This document shows positions 1-10,681 of a DNA stretch of 64,000 bases, piece after piece; the stretch's first letter is position 1; each line of letters starts with the position of its first letter. This DNA comes from Limnephilus marmoratus. Lineage: Eukaryota; Arthropoda; Insecta; Trichoptera; Limnephilidae. The notes below the pieces were generated by a model. That model saw only the letters and a program-made list of their open reading frames with translations. It ran no database searches and had not been told where the DNA came from. Both the position numbers and the translations under genes were made by a program. The DNA lies in the NCBI GenBank assembly GCA_917880885.1, contig OU862913.1:28095286-28159285 (forward strand). Direction: 5' to 3'.

Positions 1-330
1 CCCATTCGCGCCTCCCAAATTGAGTATCTTCTTCTTCTATATACATAAAAATGAATGTATGTTTGTTTGCTTTTTCGTTTGTCCCTCATGCGCTCCTAAA
101 CCATTCTACCGATTGCAATGAAACTTTAATGTTTTGATGTGATCATTCCCGCGATAGTTTCTATATATGATAGTGAGCTCTGGCATTATGAAATTATTTC
201 CTATACTATTCATCCGATTGCGATGAAACTTTGGGGTTTTGATGTGCGCATGCCCGTGATGGTTTCTATATATAATATACATATATATATATATATATAT
301 ATAATATATATATGTGCGATCGTCTACAGT
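1..330. repeat. Diverged tandem repeat ending in a TA-rich tract
   Basis: Two related segments of about 105 bp lie head to tail; the shared core ccgattgc(a/g)atgaaact starts at 109 and again at 214. A (TA)n/(TACA)n run fills about 275-312. Similar wording (ccattcatccgattgcgatg) recurs near 8280, so this is probably part of an interspersed repeat. No gene is seen. Confidence 0.6.
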
Positions 331-360
331 CAAGTTCCCACAAAAAAACTCAACACTTAA

Positions 361-615
361 ATACGCTACAAGGTTCACAGAAAACTTGTCTTATTAATAC
401 CAAAATCAAACAAAACCATATTCCATAAAATACCATATTATATGTCTGTTAAAGTATACAACAACCTTCCACATAACATTAAACAAATTCAAGATACACA
501 CAAACTCAAAACGTCACTAAAAACATTTCTTCTAAACAAATGTCATTATACTCTTAATACCTTATGTAAATCAACTGTTTGTCTTAACAAATGTCATTTC
601 ACCTTAAGTGAATAG
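361..615 (+). pseudogene. C-terminal end of a CR1/Jockey-like reverse transcriptase ORF (fragment)
   Basis: An open stretch of 84 codons runs from 361 to the TAG at 613-615. It reads like the extreme C-terminus of non-LTR retrotransposon polymerases: a basic segment, then VKVYNNLPHNIKQI and a short Leu/Lys-rich tail. The (W/Y)N-LP-IK motif is typical of the last 40-60 residues after the RT thumb in CR1/Jockey-like LINEs. A TAA at 358-360 closes the frame upstream and no RT core is found, so this is a 5'-truncated insertion. An AT-rich 3' UTR-like stretch follows to about 720. The enzyme would have copied its RNA at a nicked target site. Family is inferred from the tail motif only; a similar tail occurs at 44620-44900. 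Confidence 0.6.
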
Positions 616-802
616 AATACCTCACATAAATGAAACACCTATTTTTGTATTTTTATTTGTATTTGTCTTTTTTTGTATAAACATTATAATATTCTTATTT
701 GAGAAATATTACAATATAACATGTATGTTGTTAACTGGAAGAAATGGGGTCTGCTGAACTCGAGACCGACAGGGCGAAGGATCCTGGGAAGACCAACTTT
801 AA

Positions 803-1964
803 CCTTTCCGGGAGTATGGACGGACTTAAACGTCAACGCGCGCTTTCGCCAAAGGAGTATGGACGTCCATAGCCGTCAAGCATCGCAAGCTTAAATTTGG
901 CGCCAATACGCTGTAAACACGCATCGTCCTGCCATCTGTGAACCTATTCCTATAACTTTACACCATTTTTATAAGTTTAGCTTCATTATCGACAGAGATA
1001 TCGGCAGTTATTTATTTTTGATGACGTCACACACGCAAGTTCGACTATAAACAGAAATCTTCAACCGTTGATTTCGGCGCCCACATGTTTTGACGTTTTT
1101 CTCGCGGATTTCTAATAGTTTGTTGGTATATCTGAGCAGAAGTGATTGAATTTGATGTTTTTGTGTATTTAGTGTGATTATAAGTTCATTTCAAAGTGGA
1201 TAACATTGCATCAACATATAATTTCCACAGTGTTGAGACTTCTAACCTTTTTTGTGATCAAACCACGTGGCGAACAGTATCAAATATATTTTTTTATAGT
1301 ATATCTGAGCATAAGTGATTGAATTTGAGGTTTTTGTGTTTTAAGAGTGATTATAAGTTCATAGCAAAGTGCATAACATTGTGTCAAAATATAATTTCCG
1401 TAGTTTTTAAACTTTTAACCTTTAATTGACCCAACCGCGTGTAAAACAGTATGAAAATAACTTTTTTGTGGTTTTGTGAAATCTAAAGCATTTTGATAGA
1501 CATGTTTAATCCTTTTTTCAGTATTATTGGTGTATTGTGTTTGTGAGTAAGAAATTGCATTATTTTTTGGTGATTTTCTGAAATTTTTTTGATTGAATCA
1601 CACTATCGAAAACTTTAAAAATCATATTAAATGAAACAGTATTAATTGAATGTTTCTTTTATGTATATAATTTAAAGTTTTCTCCATACTGATTTCAATG
1701 ATAGTGTTAAGTGAAAATAATTGTGTTATATATACATATTTTACTGTTTTGTTCATGTGCCAATGGTTTGTGATTTCTGAAAAACGATTCCGGATTTTTT
1801 GCGATAAAAACTGAAAATGGTAAGTACGATTTTTTTACCCATTTTTGGGCCATTGACACTGTCATAAAGCATATATTTAATAATAAAAAAAATATAAATT
1901 TAAATTTAAAAAAAACTCACTCCCCAAAGCACGGCCAGCGTTACGTAACTTACTCCCGGAAAGG
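803..1964. mobile_element. Non-autonomous piggyBac-type DNA transposon with TTAA duplications
   Basis: The element begins CCTTTCCGGGAGTA at 803 and ends with the exact inverse complement at 1964. It is flanked by TTAA at 799-802 and 1965-1968, the target used by piggyBac-superfamily transposases. Its 1162 bp contain no ORF resembling a transposase, so it must have been moved in trans. It carries an internal tandem duplication and, near 1818, an ATG followed directly by gtaagt, which looks like a splice donor but cannot be tied to a gene. The superfamily call rests on TTAA and the C-rich inverted ends. Confidence 0.85.
1128..1475. repeat. 173-bp tandem duplication inside the piggyBac-type element
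   Basis: Two diverged units, marked by tatctgagca(g/t)aagtgattg, start near 1128 and 1301. Both continue through similar text (gattataagttcat, aacattg, ataatttcc). The offset is about 173 bp. Confidence 0.7.
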
Positions 1965-2093
1965 TTAAGATGGAGTTACAAGGTCCTAAAAGATATATCC
2001 ACGTTGGAGATTGTAAACTGGAGAGAGCTGGCACAAAACTGTGATGAGTGGAAGAAGACTCTTGAGGAGGCCAAGACCCACCAGGGGTTGTAG

Positions 2094-2620
2094 AGCCAGG
2101 AGTGATGATGATTTTTTTATTTACAACATTATATATTTTATTATTTTTTTTTTTGTCAAGTAACAAAGTTCTAATATGAGTTGTTTATTTTTTAATTTAA
2201 AGATTAAATATTAAATAAAGTTTCATAATATTAAAAGAAAATGCCACTTTTAGTTTAAACGATGTTATCTAAAATATACTTGAGTGCTGTTTCACAAAGC
2301 TTTGCATTTAATTTGTAGGTGAACATCTATGTCGGGTACAGGATTTACATTGATTTTGGTATGTCAGAAATAACAAGCATATTGATTTTGTTATGTCAGG
2401 GTCAGGAATAGGTGTTTTGTTATTTTAAATATTTAATCGTAATAAATTTATAAAAAAGAAAGATTTTATTATTTGAAATTGAACTACGTTTTACAAATAT
2501 TTAAAATTTCTTTTCAATAATAAAAGGTTGATTTTAGAAAAAAATAATGAAATTCTTAAAAAAAAGTGACAGCGAAACGTGTCAGAAATAGGGTGTTTAA
2601 CATTATATACTTTTACTAGC
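2094..2620. other. AT-rich spacer, nothing recognised
   Basis: Poly-T-rich sequence follows the LINE tail. I see no ORF with family resemblance, no RNA gene and no clear repeat boundary. Confidence 0.4.
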
Positions 2621-3205
2621 AGACCCGGCCACACGTTGTTGTGGCTAACGAAACACAACGCCATTACCCAACCTTTATAAAATCCACACCACCCGCTTGC
2701 CAGCTGCCCGCTGCCCGCTACCCGCTGCCTGCATTGAATATTTGAATTTATCGGCTTTTCTCTACTATAATAAGCATGTATTTATTGATATAAACCTTCC
2801 TCATGAATCAACTATAGTTATTATATAATAAGCATGTATTATACATATAAACTAATTAACTCGCCACTAATTATACAATGCTTGCAATGCAACATTGGAT
2901 ATTTGAAAAGGGAAAATCAAATACCTACTTACTCTAGGACATCTATTTTCCAATTTCTTCCGTAGAACGAATTTTGAAAAGTGATTATAGTACGGCCCGC
3001 CAGCCGTTTTAAATCGTACAAAAATAGGTTTTCTTTGAATTTCTCGGCTTTTCTCTAATATAATTTTCATGTATTATACATATAAATATTCCTCTTCAAT
3101 CTATTGGTAAAAACTGTATGAAAATCCGTTGCGTAGTTCAAAAGATTAACGCGCACATACATTTTGAGCGACTTCATTTTATACTATGTAATAATGATGA
3201 TGATG
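2621..3205 (+). mobile_element. Short LINE/SINE-like 3' end with (ATG)n tail
   Basis: The segment starts with tagcagacccggccacacgttg and ends with text of the type aaatccgttgcgtagttc, then a short (atg)n run at about 3189-3205. Phrases of this kind mark the 3' ends of RTE-related retrotransposons and their SINEs in insects. No protein is encoded. The tetramer-like series ctgcccgctgcccgctacccgct lies at about 2703-2730. Confidence 0.5.
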
Positions 3206-3299
3206 ATTTTACACTCAAATAATTATTAGAGAAATTAAAAGAATTTTTATATAAATCTTAGTTTAGCTATTTATTAGTTTTTGTAGCTTTTTAATAACG

Positions 3300-3672
3300 T
3301 TGAGTCCACTAGGTAGTAGGATAACCAACACATCTGCCATAGGTCACCTCAAGTGGTTCACTACATTTGGTGCCTTAGCAGGAGTGACCGGGTTTACCGG
3401 GAGAGGTGTGTTCAGGTCTTGGCGGCACCAGCTGCATGGCGGGCCGACCTTTTGACCTCTCCAGACAGTCTCTATGGATCCATCGTCTTGCACCGCAGCG
3501 GGAGGGATGGATTCATAAGTCCGTCACTCCTGGAGACACTGACTTCAGATTCCTACCCAAATCTGATACCTTTTTCCTTTCCAGAACTTCCTCTCCTTCA
3601 TTTCCTTAAAAATATCCTCCGCACAGCATTCCCAAAGATGACATAGGCCCTGAGGGAAATTATAGTGGGGTT
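3300..3672 (+). repeat. Family A interspersed repeat, copy 1
   Basis: Family A runs from ggataaccaacac through tggtg(a/c)cttagcaggggtg, a segment with box-B-like gggttcatgg, a GC-rich middle (cttgcaccgcag-gggagggatgg), a pyrimidine-rich stretch, and ends near atgacataggccctgaggga. The last 60 bases match the 3' tail of the LINE end at 28440-29060. This copy ends in ttgaaaaaaaa after ggaaattatagtgggg. At least ten whole or partial copies occur in the window in both orientations. In several, one frame stays open and ends F-FPELPLLPFLK, but I regard that as an echo of LINE coding sequence. Confidence 0.8.
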
Positions 3673-3828
3673 ATTGAAAAAAAAATGTTGGTCAAAGAAT
3701 GCGGAATTTTCCGCGATCAACACAAGGAATGGTTGATCATTATTGCTAGATAATGCATTTCAGTTTATTCAAATTAGTGGCTATATAAACGTGTATAATT
3801 TTACACTTAACTTTTAACTCTTTTTTGA

Positions 3829-4240
3829 CGACCTCCGTAGTCCAGTGGGTAAGACTCTTGACTCACAATCCGGAGGTCGCGGGTTCGAACCCGGCATGCG
3901 CAAATAAATTTTATTTGAATTATTTGTATTATTTCACAATTAATTCATTTAAAATAATATATAGTATATTTGCGGCATTTTCCAGAGTGGAAGATACTAT
4001 TAGTATCGCCCTGGTGTAAGACCACCATTCAGAATTGAAACGTTGATTGAAAATGGCTTTAGCCGTGTTTGGTGTCCAGATCTGAATAGCCAGGTCAATA
4101 GCACCATCCTTTTCCCCACCTCCTTCCCCTCCCCACTACCTTTAGCCTCACAACATAGCCCAATTGGGGATGCCATAGTCTCACTGGCTCCAGACGGGAG
4201 AAGTTGAGATTCTTGTGCGGTATTCACTGTAAAAAAAAGC
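3829..4240 (+). mobile_element. tRNA-headed SINE (family B), most complete copy
   Basis: The 5' 75 bp resemble a tRNA: box A-like tagtccagtgggtaaga near 3838 and box B ggttcgaac at 3882-3890, inside a T-arm that pairs cgggttcgaacccg. A body follows (ttccagagtggaagatac, ccctggtgtaagaccacc, ggctttagccgtgtttgg) and the unit ends at actgtaaaaaaaa near 4240. Other copies lie at 30960-31240 (+), 31555-31945 (-), 46440-46700 (-, worn) and 61650-61755 (+, partial). SINEs are transcribed by Pol III from boxes A and B and mobilised by a LINE; the partner is not identified. Confidence 0.8.
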
Positions 4241-4499
4241 TGAAAACCCAAAAGTTGCAATATTCATTTTCATTCCTAGCAAGACAGTTACTTGACAAGA
4301 CCTACCTATTTTCTTGTAACAATTCTTCTTCAAACGCCTATGATATGATCCAAAATTCAAACAATATTGTTGAAAACTGCTTTAAAAAAATGAAAATTGC
4401 ATCCACCGGTTATATTACATGTACGAACATAATGCATTTGACCAATGGACGCGTTGCTGCGTAAAAAGGAACAATCATATTATCAAAGATCTCTTCATA

Positions 4500-4565
4500 C
4501 AGCATCCTCAAAGACGACATAGAAATTATTTTCCTCCGGGCCTCCTGCGTGGAGTTCATTTAAAA
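4500..4565 (+). repeat. Family A terminal tail fragment
   Basis: Only the last part of family A is present: catcctcaaagacgacatag, then aattattttcctc, gggcctcctgcgtggagtt. It is a 3'-end fragment. Confidence 0.6.
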
Positions 4566-5727
4566 ATAATACATATCGGATAATTTTCATCGCAAAAACA
4601 AATATCTAGAATGAATATTTTTAATGTAATTCAGGTTTTAGTATGTTTTTGATTATGTAAGGAAACTATTTGGGGCCGACCCGTGAAGGAGTGGTCTTTC
4701 TGTCAAACAAGTAAACTGCTTTCACTGTGACGTCACGCGTTCCCTCCACATTTGGATGGGGATTTGAAAAATCAAATTATCAAAATTATTTTATTTACGA
4801 AAACGATTGAAAACATTGTTGATTTAGTTAGAAAGAATAAAAATTGAATTTCCTTATTGCGTCAAGTTGTTTTCATCTATACTAGTCCCAACTACGGGCC
4901 AAAAGCCCTCCGTAAAAATCTTCTTTCTGACAAAAAAGAAACAGAAGATACCAGAATGTGGAATATCTTTAATCTTTCGAATTTTATAACTGTTTTGGTT
5001 TAGCCAGTTATAAAAACCAATAAAAAAAAATATTTTCATTATTTTATATAACGCATTTATCATCACTTTCATCACAGCCTTGTTAAATGACATCGTTATG
5101 AAATGGTAAGGTGACAATGCAATTTTGAATTTTTAAAACACTTTTAAAAATGAATGGCATATTAATAAATCTTTTGTTAGCGTTTTAATTTATATTCTCA
5201 TATTAATTAATGTATGCAAATTAATACAATATTAAGTACCTTATCGACTTAACTAGATACTCAGTAATAAGCGCAAAATTTTCATAACAAGTTTAACTAA
5301 CAATTCTGTTTACCTCGAGTCACGTTGTGGCGCATTCAAGACCTTCGATCCCGGACTATTGCGCAGTAGAATTGTGTGCAATTTCAGGGGTCGAACCATT
5401 TGGATTCCGCTAATTTAATTGCTTTAAACTTTCAACAGTGTATAAAATAATTAATATTATTTGTGCTTCTAAAATTAAACCCACTCATGTAACAGTAAGA
5501 AAAATTGTTAACAGGAATAATTTATAACAAATGGATTACTTCTTTAGAGCTGTTTTCATGGGGAAATCATATTAAAGGCTTTTTAAAGTATTGTAATCCA
5601 TAAACGCATATGTAATATTTTACAATATTTTAAATAGTATTCTATTTCCATTTTTGTAACTATACATTTTATCTATAAGCAGTTTTATAAACAAATTATT
5701 TATCTCAAATACTTTATTAGTTCCAAA
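4566..5727. other. AT-rich spacer, nothing recognised
   Basis: More than 1.1 kb without a recognisable ORF, RNA gene or repeat boundary. A GC-richer patch (gccgacccgtgaaggagtgg, about 4676) has no visible partner here. Confidence 0.4.
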
Positions 5728-5925
5728 TATTTTATTTTTATTTTTATTTTATTTTATTTTGCAGAAACAAACAGTACATTATTACATAATGGAAAATAGT
5801 TACGAAGTTATAGAATTAATACAATAATTGGTACCATTGACATGTCGCTGTTATATGCTTATGTTTTTGTGAGATAAATAATACATTATACCTAAATTAA
5901 ATTAGTAAATTATTGAAGGAGAGGG

Positions 5926-6000
5926 GTGTGTCAGGTGTGTGAGAGTGTTTGTATGTGTGAGGGTGCGCGTGAGGGTGTGTGGATGTGTGTGTTATATGTG
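5926..6000. repeat. GT-rich microsatellite
   Basis: Imperfect gtgtgag / gtgtgt run inside the 3' UTR of the minus-strand LINE. Confidence 0.7.
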
Positions 6001-6046
6001 CGAATTCAGTGTGCTAAAAATGTTTTTCTTAAATAGAGGGAGGGAA

Positions 6047-8100
6047 TCAAAAAAATATATCTGTATTTGTGGTTTTTTGAATGGAGTTGAATCTATGAAG
6101 GATGCGGGAAATGAGGTAGTTGGCCGCAGCGTTCGTATTATTACTAGTTGTGTAAAAAAGGTTGGTGTGGCGAGTTCTTTTAGATGGGATGTTAAAATTT
6201 ATTTGGGATAGAAGATCTGGGCAGTCTATTTCGATATGTATTATTTTATGGAGAAATGTCATGTCAGCTACCGTTCGCCTGGATTTCAGGGATTGGAGAG
6301 TGCAGATGTAATTATTGTTGTATTTATAGCCGAGATACTTAATAAATTTATTTTGTATGCGCTCTATATTATTGACGTTTTGGGTGTATTTGGGATTCCA
6401 GACAGGCGATGCAAATTCCATTGTACTTCTGACTAGTGAGGAGTAAAGCATTACTAGAGTATGTGGATTTCTAAATAATTTACTTAGACGTAGTATGAAA
6501 CCCAACATTTTGTAAGATCTATCAGTGATTGAATAAATGTGCGTGTTGAATATAAATTTACTGTCTAAATAGACTCCAAGGTCCTTACATTCATTTTTTG
6601 AGATCACGGGTTCATCGCAGAGTGAATATGAAAAGTTAATTATGTGCTTGTTTCTAGTAAAGGACATAGTGTGGCACTTAGAAACATTGAGGTCTAAATA
6701 GTTAGCTGTGCAATAGTTGCAGAGCCTATCTAAGTCACTTTTTAGCTCTTTACAGTCCGATAGAGAGCGAACCGTTTTGTAAATTTTCATATCATCTGCA
6801 AACAATAAAAATTTAGAGTGTTGGAAACATGAGCCTATGTCATTTAAGTATATATTAAAGAAGAGCGGACCAAGGTGGGAACCCTGAGGGACACCCGAGG
6901 TAAGGTTCATTATTTTGGATAAAATTCCATTTATTGAGATAACTTGACTACGATTGCTAATGTATGATTTAATCCATCTAAACAAGTCACCGTGTATTCC
7001 AAGACGAGTGAGTTTATTTAACAGAATTGAGTGGATAACGCGGTCGAAGGCCTTTGAGAAGTCGGAGTACATAGCATCGACCTGCACCCTTTCGTCCATA
7101 TTGCCTGCAAATAGTTGAAAAATAGGGCAAGGTTAGATGTTGTAGACCGATTTTTCATGAATCCGTGTTGGTTCTGTGAAATTGTTGTAGTGATAGTCGG
7201 GTAAAGTTGGTCGTAAACGATTTTTTCAAGAATTTTACTTAAGATGGGAAGTTGAAAGATAGGTCTGTAGTTTGTTACGTCATGTTTGTCACCCTTATTA
7301 AAAATGGTAGTTATTACGGTAGACTTCCACTTATGAGGAAACGTACCTTCACCTAATGATTTTTTGAAAATTGCGCTGACCGGAGGAGTTATATATTTAC
7401 TACAATTACGTATGAAGATACCGGGCAAACTATCTAAACCAGGGTACCTAACAGGGTCGATCGATATAGGTTTTATCGAAAATGTCGGTAACTTGTCATC
7501 GCTCCCGAGCACGACTGCAGGCAGCTGACGAAGAAATAACAATTCACAACAACTAAGGGTTCCTATTTTATTTGACGTGAACTGTTATTTGTTCGTTAGC
7601 TGCCTGCAGTCGTGCTCGGTTACAGTTAGCTCAGTTAACTCAGTTACCGAAATTTTCGATAAAACCTATATCGATCGACCATGCTAGGTACCCAGGTCCT
7701 TTGTTAATGTCAATGGATGATAGATAGTTGTAGGTAATGTCGTCGTTGATTGTAATTGAGGATATAGCTATGTTATTCAGCGGATCAGATTCATAAACAT
7801 CAGATGCTAAATTTTGGGTGTGATCAGTGAAGACGGTAGAGAAATAGTCAGCAAATAGATCGGTAATCTCCTTACTATTGTGTGCGATTCTTGAGCCATA
7901 TGTTAGGTGTTCAGGTATGGTAGGAGATTTTCTTTGCGTTTTGACAAAGCTCCATATTTTTTTTACATTTTTTTGTATGGCATGTTCTAAGTGTGAAATA
8001 TAATTGTGGTATGTGAGAGTAGCGATTTTCTTTTGTCGTTTACGGAGCAGTGAAAAAGTTTGGTAATCTAGATATATAGCATAAGTATAAAGACTAGCTC
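6047..8100 (-). pseudogene. LINE reverse transcriptase, broken by an insertion and a frameshift
   Basis: The largest open part (350 codons, 7099 to 6047) holds the RT palm: SDFSKAFD (motif A, residues 12-19), SGVPQGSHLGPLFF (69-81), the catalytic FADD at 100-103, and a thumb ending in a NLP-like C-terminal region. The N-terminal RT region lies in another frame at 7542-7100 (PGLDSLPGIF, then FPHKWK and TNYRP), with a frameshift near 7100. Further upstream, past the 248-bp insert, the frame resumes with the KKIW-F, KSPTIPEHL and IDINKGPG segments typical of the linker ahead of RT motif 0. No endonuclease is present, so the copy is 5'-truncated. The enzyme would perform target-primed reverse transcription. 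CR1/Jockey placement is by motif style only. Confidence 0.85.
7444..7691. mobile_element. 248-bp foldback MITE with about 100-bp inverted repeats, TSD CCAGG
   Basis: The two halves are near-perfect inverse complements: gtacctaaca-ggtcgatcgatatagg at the left and cctatatcgatcgacc-tgctaggtac at the right, continuing inward through tatcgaaaat, cggtaact and cagcacgactgcaggcagct-type text. The centre has about 50 unpaired bp. CCAGG flanks it at 7439-7443 and 7692-7696. Removing the element plus one CCAGG puts the RT codons KGPG and LDSLPG in the same frame. Superfamily unknown; the transposase is absent. Confidence 0.85.
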
Positions 8101-8229
8101 CCCAGTTAGATCCGAGAATATTTCTCTACTAATTTGGTATCCAAAACTGTTAATGAATGAAATGTTACATATAATTATTGTGAATATTTACTCTTTTTTA
8201 AATAACAATAAACAAAAATAAAATAAAGT

Positions 8230-8600
8230 GTATACATAAAAATAATTGTTTTTTCGTTTGTACCTCATTATTTCCTACACCATTCATCCGATTGCGATGT
8301 TACTTTTGGTGAATTGTTGTGCGCAAGCCCGCAAAGGTTTTTTCTGTAAAAGGAATTTGTATAAAGAAATACAATAGGTGGCGCGTGAGGTGTTTTTATT
8401 TCATTCAGTTTAGCGACAGGGACGGAAGGCGGGAGGGAAGGATAATCCGGGAGGGGAGAGGGAAAAAAGGAGGAGGAGGGTTCGCGGGACATAGGAAAGG
8501 ACACGCAGGAAGAAACAATTTCTTTCTTTTAGTGCCTGTGCAACGCATGCCGGGTACTCGGTACCATTATATAAAATTGGATTTGAAAAATAATGATGAA
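8230..8600 (-). repeat. Family D interspersed repeat (minus copy)
   Basis: Read on the minus strand, it begins with text like taccgggcatgcgttgcac, carries a pyrimidine-rich stretch, and ends near catcgcaatcggatgaatgg. A plus-strand copy starts near 27776 (ggttcccggtatgcgttgcac). The open frames across it are low-complexity and not credible proteins. Confidence 0.55.
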
Positions 8601-9370
8601 TCACGTTTAGAAAGATAAATTCTTACCAAATATTGTACCTCCCAACTTAAAATTTCTTTTGATTTACTAAACACGTCCATTAAATGACGTACCTATTATA
8701 TATCTAGCTTTTAAAAATCCGCTCCGCGGGTTTTTGTTGCTAGTCCCTGGACGCGACAAAACCTTTGTGAAAAATTTAATGTACGAAAATGGTTTGCACA
8801 GGGCGCGGCGTCAGAGTTTTACTCAAAATCGAGTTCCTAAATTTCAACCGTACATGCTAGCGTATTAATACTATCAGATATTAAAATATTCACCAGGATT
8901 AAACAATTTACAATAAATAACACGTGATCCCAATTATGTCCTATAAAGTCTGGGCCTGGATATTATATCATCTACAAAACATGCGTAAATAATAATTCAC
9001 CTAAATTTTAACGTTCATTGGTCAAATGCATTGAATATATAGTTTTTTATTAGTGACGGATGTACAGGTGGATGCAATCTGTTATCCATAAGTTGGTAAT
9101 ATAGTTTGTCTAGTCTGTAGATAGAAGTAAGACAGAGCATTGACATATTTGTAAAACAGCGCTTTACTTTTACCCACCAGATTTAAATGACCGGGTTAAA
9201 TTTTCCCCACAGGAAAACTAAACCCTTTCACACACTTCCCCAAATGATCATCTAGTCAATCCACGCTATGCTATTGCACTATATATTCAAATTATAAATT
9301 CAAAACAATACAATAACAACATGTCAACCTACCAGAGACCAAATGGGAAAATAATTCACCGACTCCAGAT
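8601..9370. other. Spacer, nothing recognised
   Basis: Mixed-composition DNA. The stretch near 9180-9250 (ccgggttaaattttccccacagg) may be part of the LINE 3' end whose coding tail starts at 9375. Confidence 0.35.
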
Positions 9371-9374
9371 ATTT

Positions 9375-9840
9375 TCATATCAAAGGGTTCGGCTCTGTGG
9401 AATTCCTAATTGAACCTTTAAATCCAACTGATCCCCCAATATAAATATTTAAAAAATCTTTTGTAATCCTACATGTATTTAAAATGACCGATTTTTGCAT
9501 TTTTATGTATAAATTCTTTGACAAATCTAATATGCCTATATTTTGAATCAGAGACCTAGGTAAAATGCCAGTAGCCGAAATAACAAATGGAAATATTTTT
9601 ATAGTCTGAGAGTGCCAAATTCTTTTAATCTCATTTCCTAAATCTGTGTATTTTCTAATTTTTTTTAGAAACGGTTTTTTGAATATTACAGGACTTTGGA
9701 ATAGCTACATCAATGATATAAGTAATTTATTTTAATTTTGTCATGTAAAACTATATCAGATCTATTATGACTAATTTTTCTATCTGTTAATATAGTTTTA
9801 TCATAATATATTTTATAAAAATTTTTAAAATTTTGAAAAA
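9375..9840 (-). pseudogene. C-terminal domain of a LINE-type RT polyprotein (decayed)
   Basis: From about 9835 down to the TGA at 9375-9377 the minus strand reads, with frameshifts, ILTDRKISHNRSDIVL, then IRKYTDLGNEIKRIW, FPFVISATGILP and a C-terminal helix ending near NPLI. This order (NRPDI / LIDVAIP / EKI-KY-DL / EI-RMW / PIVIGA-G) is the conserved C-terminal module of many invertebrate reverse-transcriptase ORFs. The VDVAIP segment is scrambled here. I know the module as a family signature and do not assert its biochemical activity. No RT core lies upstream. Confidence 0.6.
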
Positions 9841-10194
9841 TCACCTCAAGGGCGCTAAGATAGTAATAATATAATATTTTTATTGAGTAAAGGTTACGAA
9901 TTCTGCTGCACGATCAATAAATACAAGTAAAAACAAGTGTTGGTTTAGACTTAATTACTTAAATAAATGTAACAACATGTAATTGACGTCGGGGTAGTTG
10001 GTAAAATATGCATTAAAGCACCAGTTTTTTCAAGAAGTTGATTTGAAAGTTCGCAACTGCCAGTTTTCTTACTTCATCTTTTAATAGTAGTAGTAAGAAA
10101 GAGAAGATTCTTAGATTGCAGTCGGTTGTTTGGGTATCTGCTTATATATTATAATTTCTTCAAAAATAAAAATAAATTCTTACTAGACTAAAAG

Positions 10195-10350
10195 AAATAC
10201 TAATTGGAAAGAATACCGGACACATTTTTGAAACTATAGTTGCTCCACATTTAGATTACTGCTCCTGGATGTTATATTTGGCCAATAAAGGAAACTTGGA
10301 CTAGCTACAAATTATTAATAGAACAGAGCTATGAGATGTATACCGGGGAA
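10195..10350 (+). pseudogene. LINE RT thumb fragment
   Basis: The plus strand reads FETIVAPHLDYCSW, then LANKGNLD and, after a frameshift, NRAMRC. The P-H-DYCS motif followed by LQ--QNRAMR is the RT thumb of CR1/Jockey-like LINEs. About 50 codons with an internal stop; a relic. Confidence 0.55.
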
Positions 10351-10384
10351 GCCAAGTATGTAAGGGTTAACCAAACGAGGGAGG

Positions 10385-10640
10385 AGCTAAATTGGATTTC
10401 ATTAAAAAAAGACAGTGTGTCTCAAAAACGGTGCGATGCAGGGGAAAATTTTTTAAAAATAAATAAAGGCTCATAAAATTATCTGCAACTGTTGTTCTAT
10501 AGGTAATTTTCGAAATATCAGCCGTTTTTGAGTTACACCCTTCACAAATGTAGATATTTTCGAAAAATATCATTTTACTTAACATTTTTCATCACACATT
10601 CCTTCATATCGTCCAAAATAATTATCAGAGAAAAAAATGA
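10385..10640. repeat. AT-rich repeat, inverse copy of 40560-40790
   Basis: Shared text includes acaaatgtagatat and taggtaattttcgaaat here, against the inverse complements atatctacatttgt and ttcgaaaattacgtata at 40650-40715. Similarity extends over about 230 bp in opposite orientation. Confidence 0.65.
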
Positions 10641-10681
10641 TTAAAAGAGTTCATAAAAAATTTAATTCCCTTTATGTAGGA

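Larger units (their letters stand above)
721..2093 (+). pseudogene. RTE-like LINE C-terminal tail, interrupted by a piggyBac-type element
   Basis: The left part (721-798) reads into GRPT and the right part (1965-2093) starts LRWSYKVL and ends EEAKTHQGL before a TAG at 2091-2093. Such a tail (GRPxxRW, then WRELAQ-D-W and a Lys-rich end) is typical of the C-terminus of RTE-like insect LINE polymerases. The codons on either side of the intervening 1.16 kb are in phase through the TTAA target site, so the motif GRPTLRW is continuous without the insert. Sequence after the stop, with gatgatgatt, looks like a LINE 3' end. The RT core is missing, so this is a truncated copy that was already dead when interrupted. 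Clade assignment rests on the tail alone. Confidence 0.7.
5728..8150 (-). mobile_element. 5'-truncated CR1/Jockey-like LINE
   Basis: The polymerase ORF (below) lies on the minus strand. Downstream of its stop is a 3' UTR containing a GT-rich tract, and the element ends in (TAAAA)n, seen on the plus strand as ttttatttttattttatttt at about 5728-5760. The coding sequence fades out near 8150, upstream of which no endonuclease domain is found. A 248-bp element at 7444-7691 interrupts it. Confidence 0.75.

Noticed and set aside
1818..1825. ATG followed by gtaagt as a first exon
   Set aside because: It lies inside the piggyBac-type element, with no promoter or next exon identified.
3353..3646. 97-codon ORF in family A as a gene
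   Set aside because: The same frame recurs, broken, in other family A copies; it is repeat sequence echoing a LINE tail.
5939..6211. 90-codon plus-strand ORF
   Set aside because: It spans the GT microsatellite and the antisense of a LINE 3' end.
8268..8618. ORFs on both strands of family D
   Set aside because: Low-complexity purine/pyrimidine-rich translation; shared with another repeat copy.
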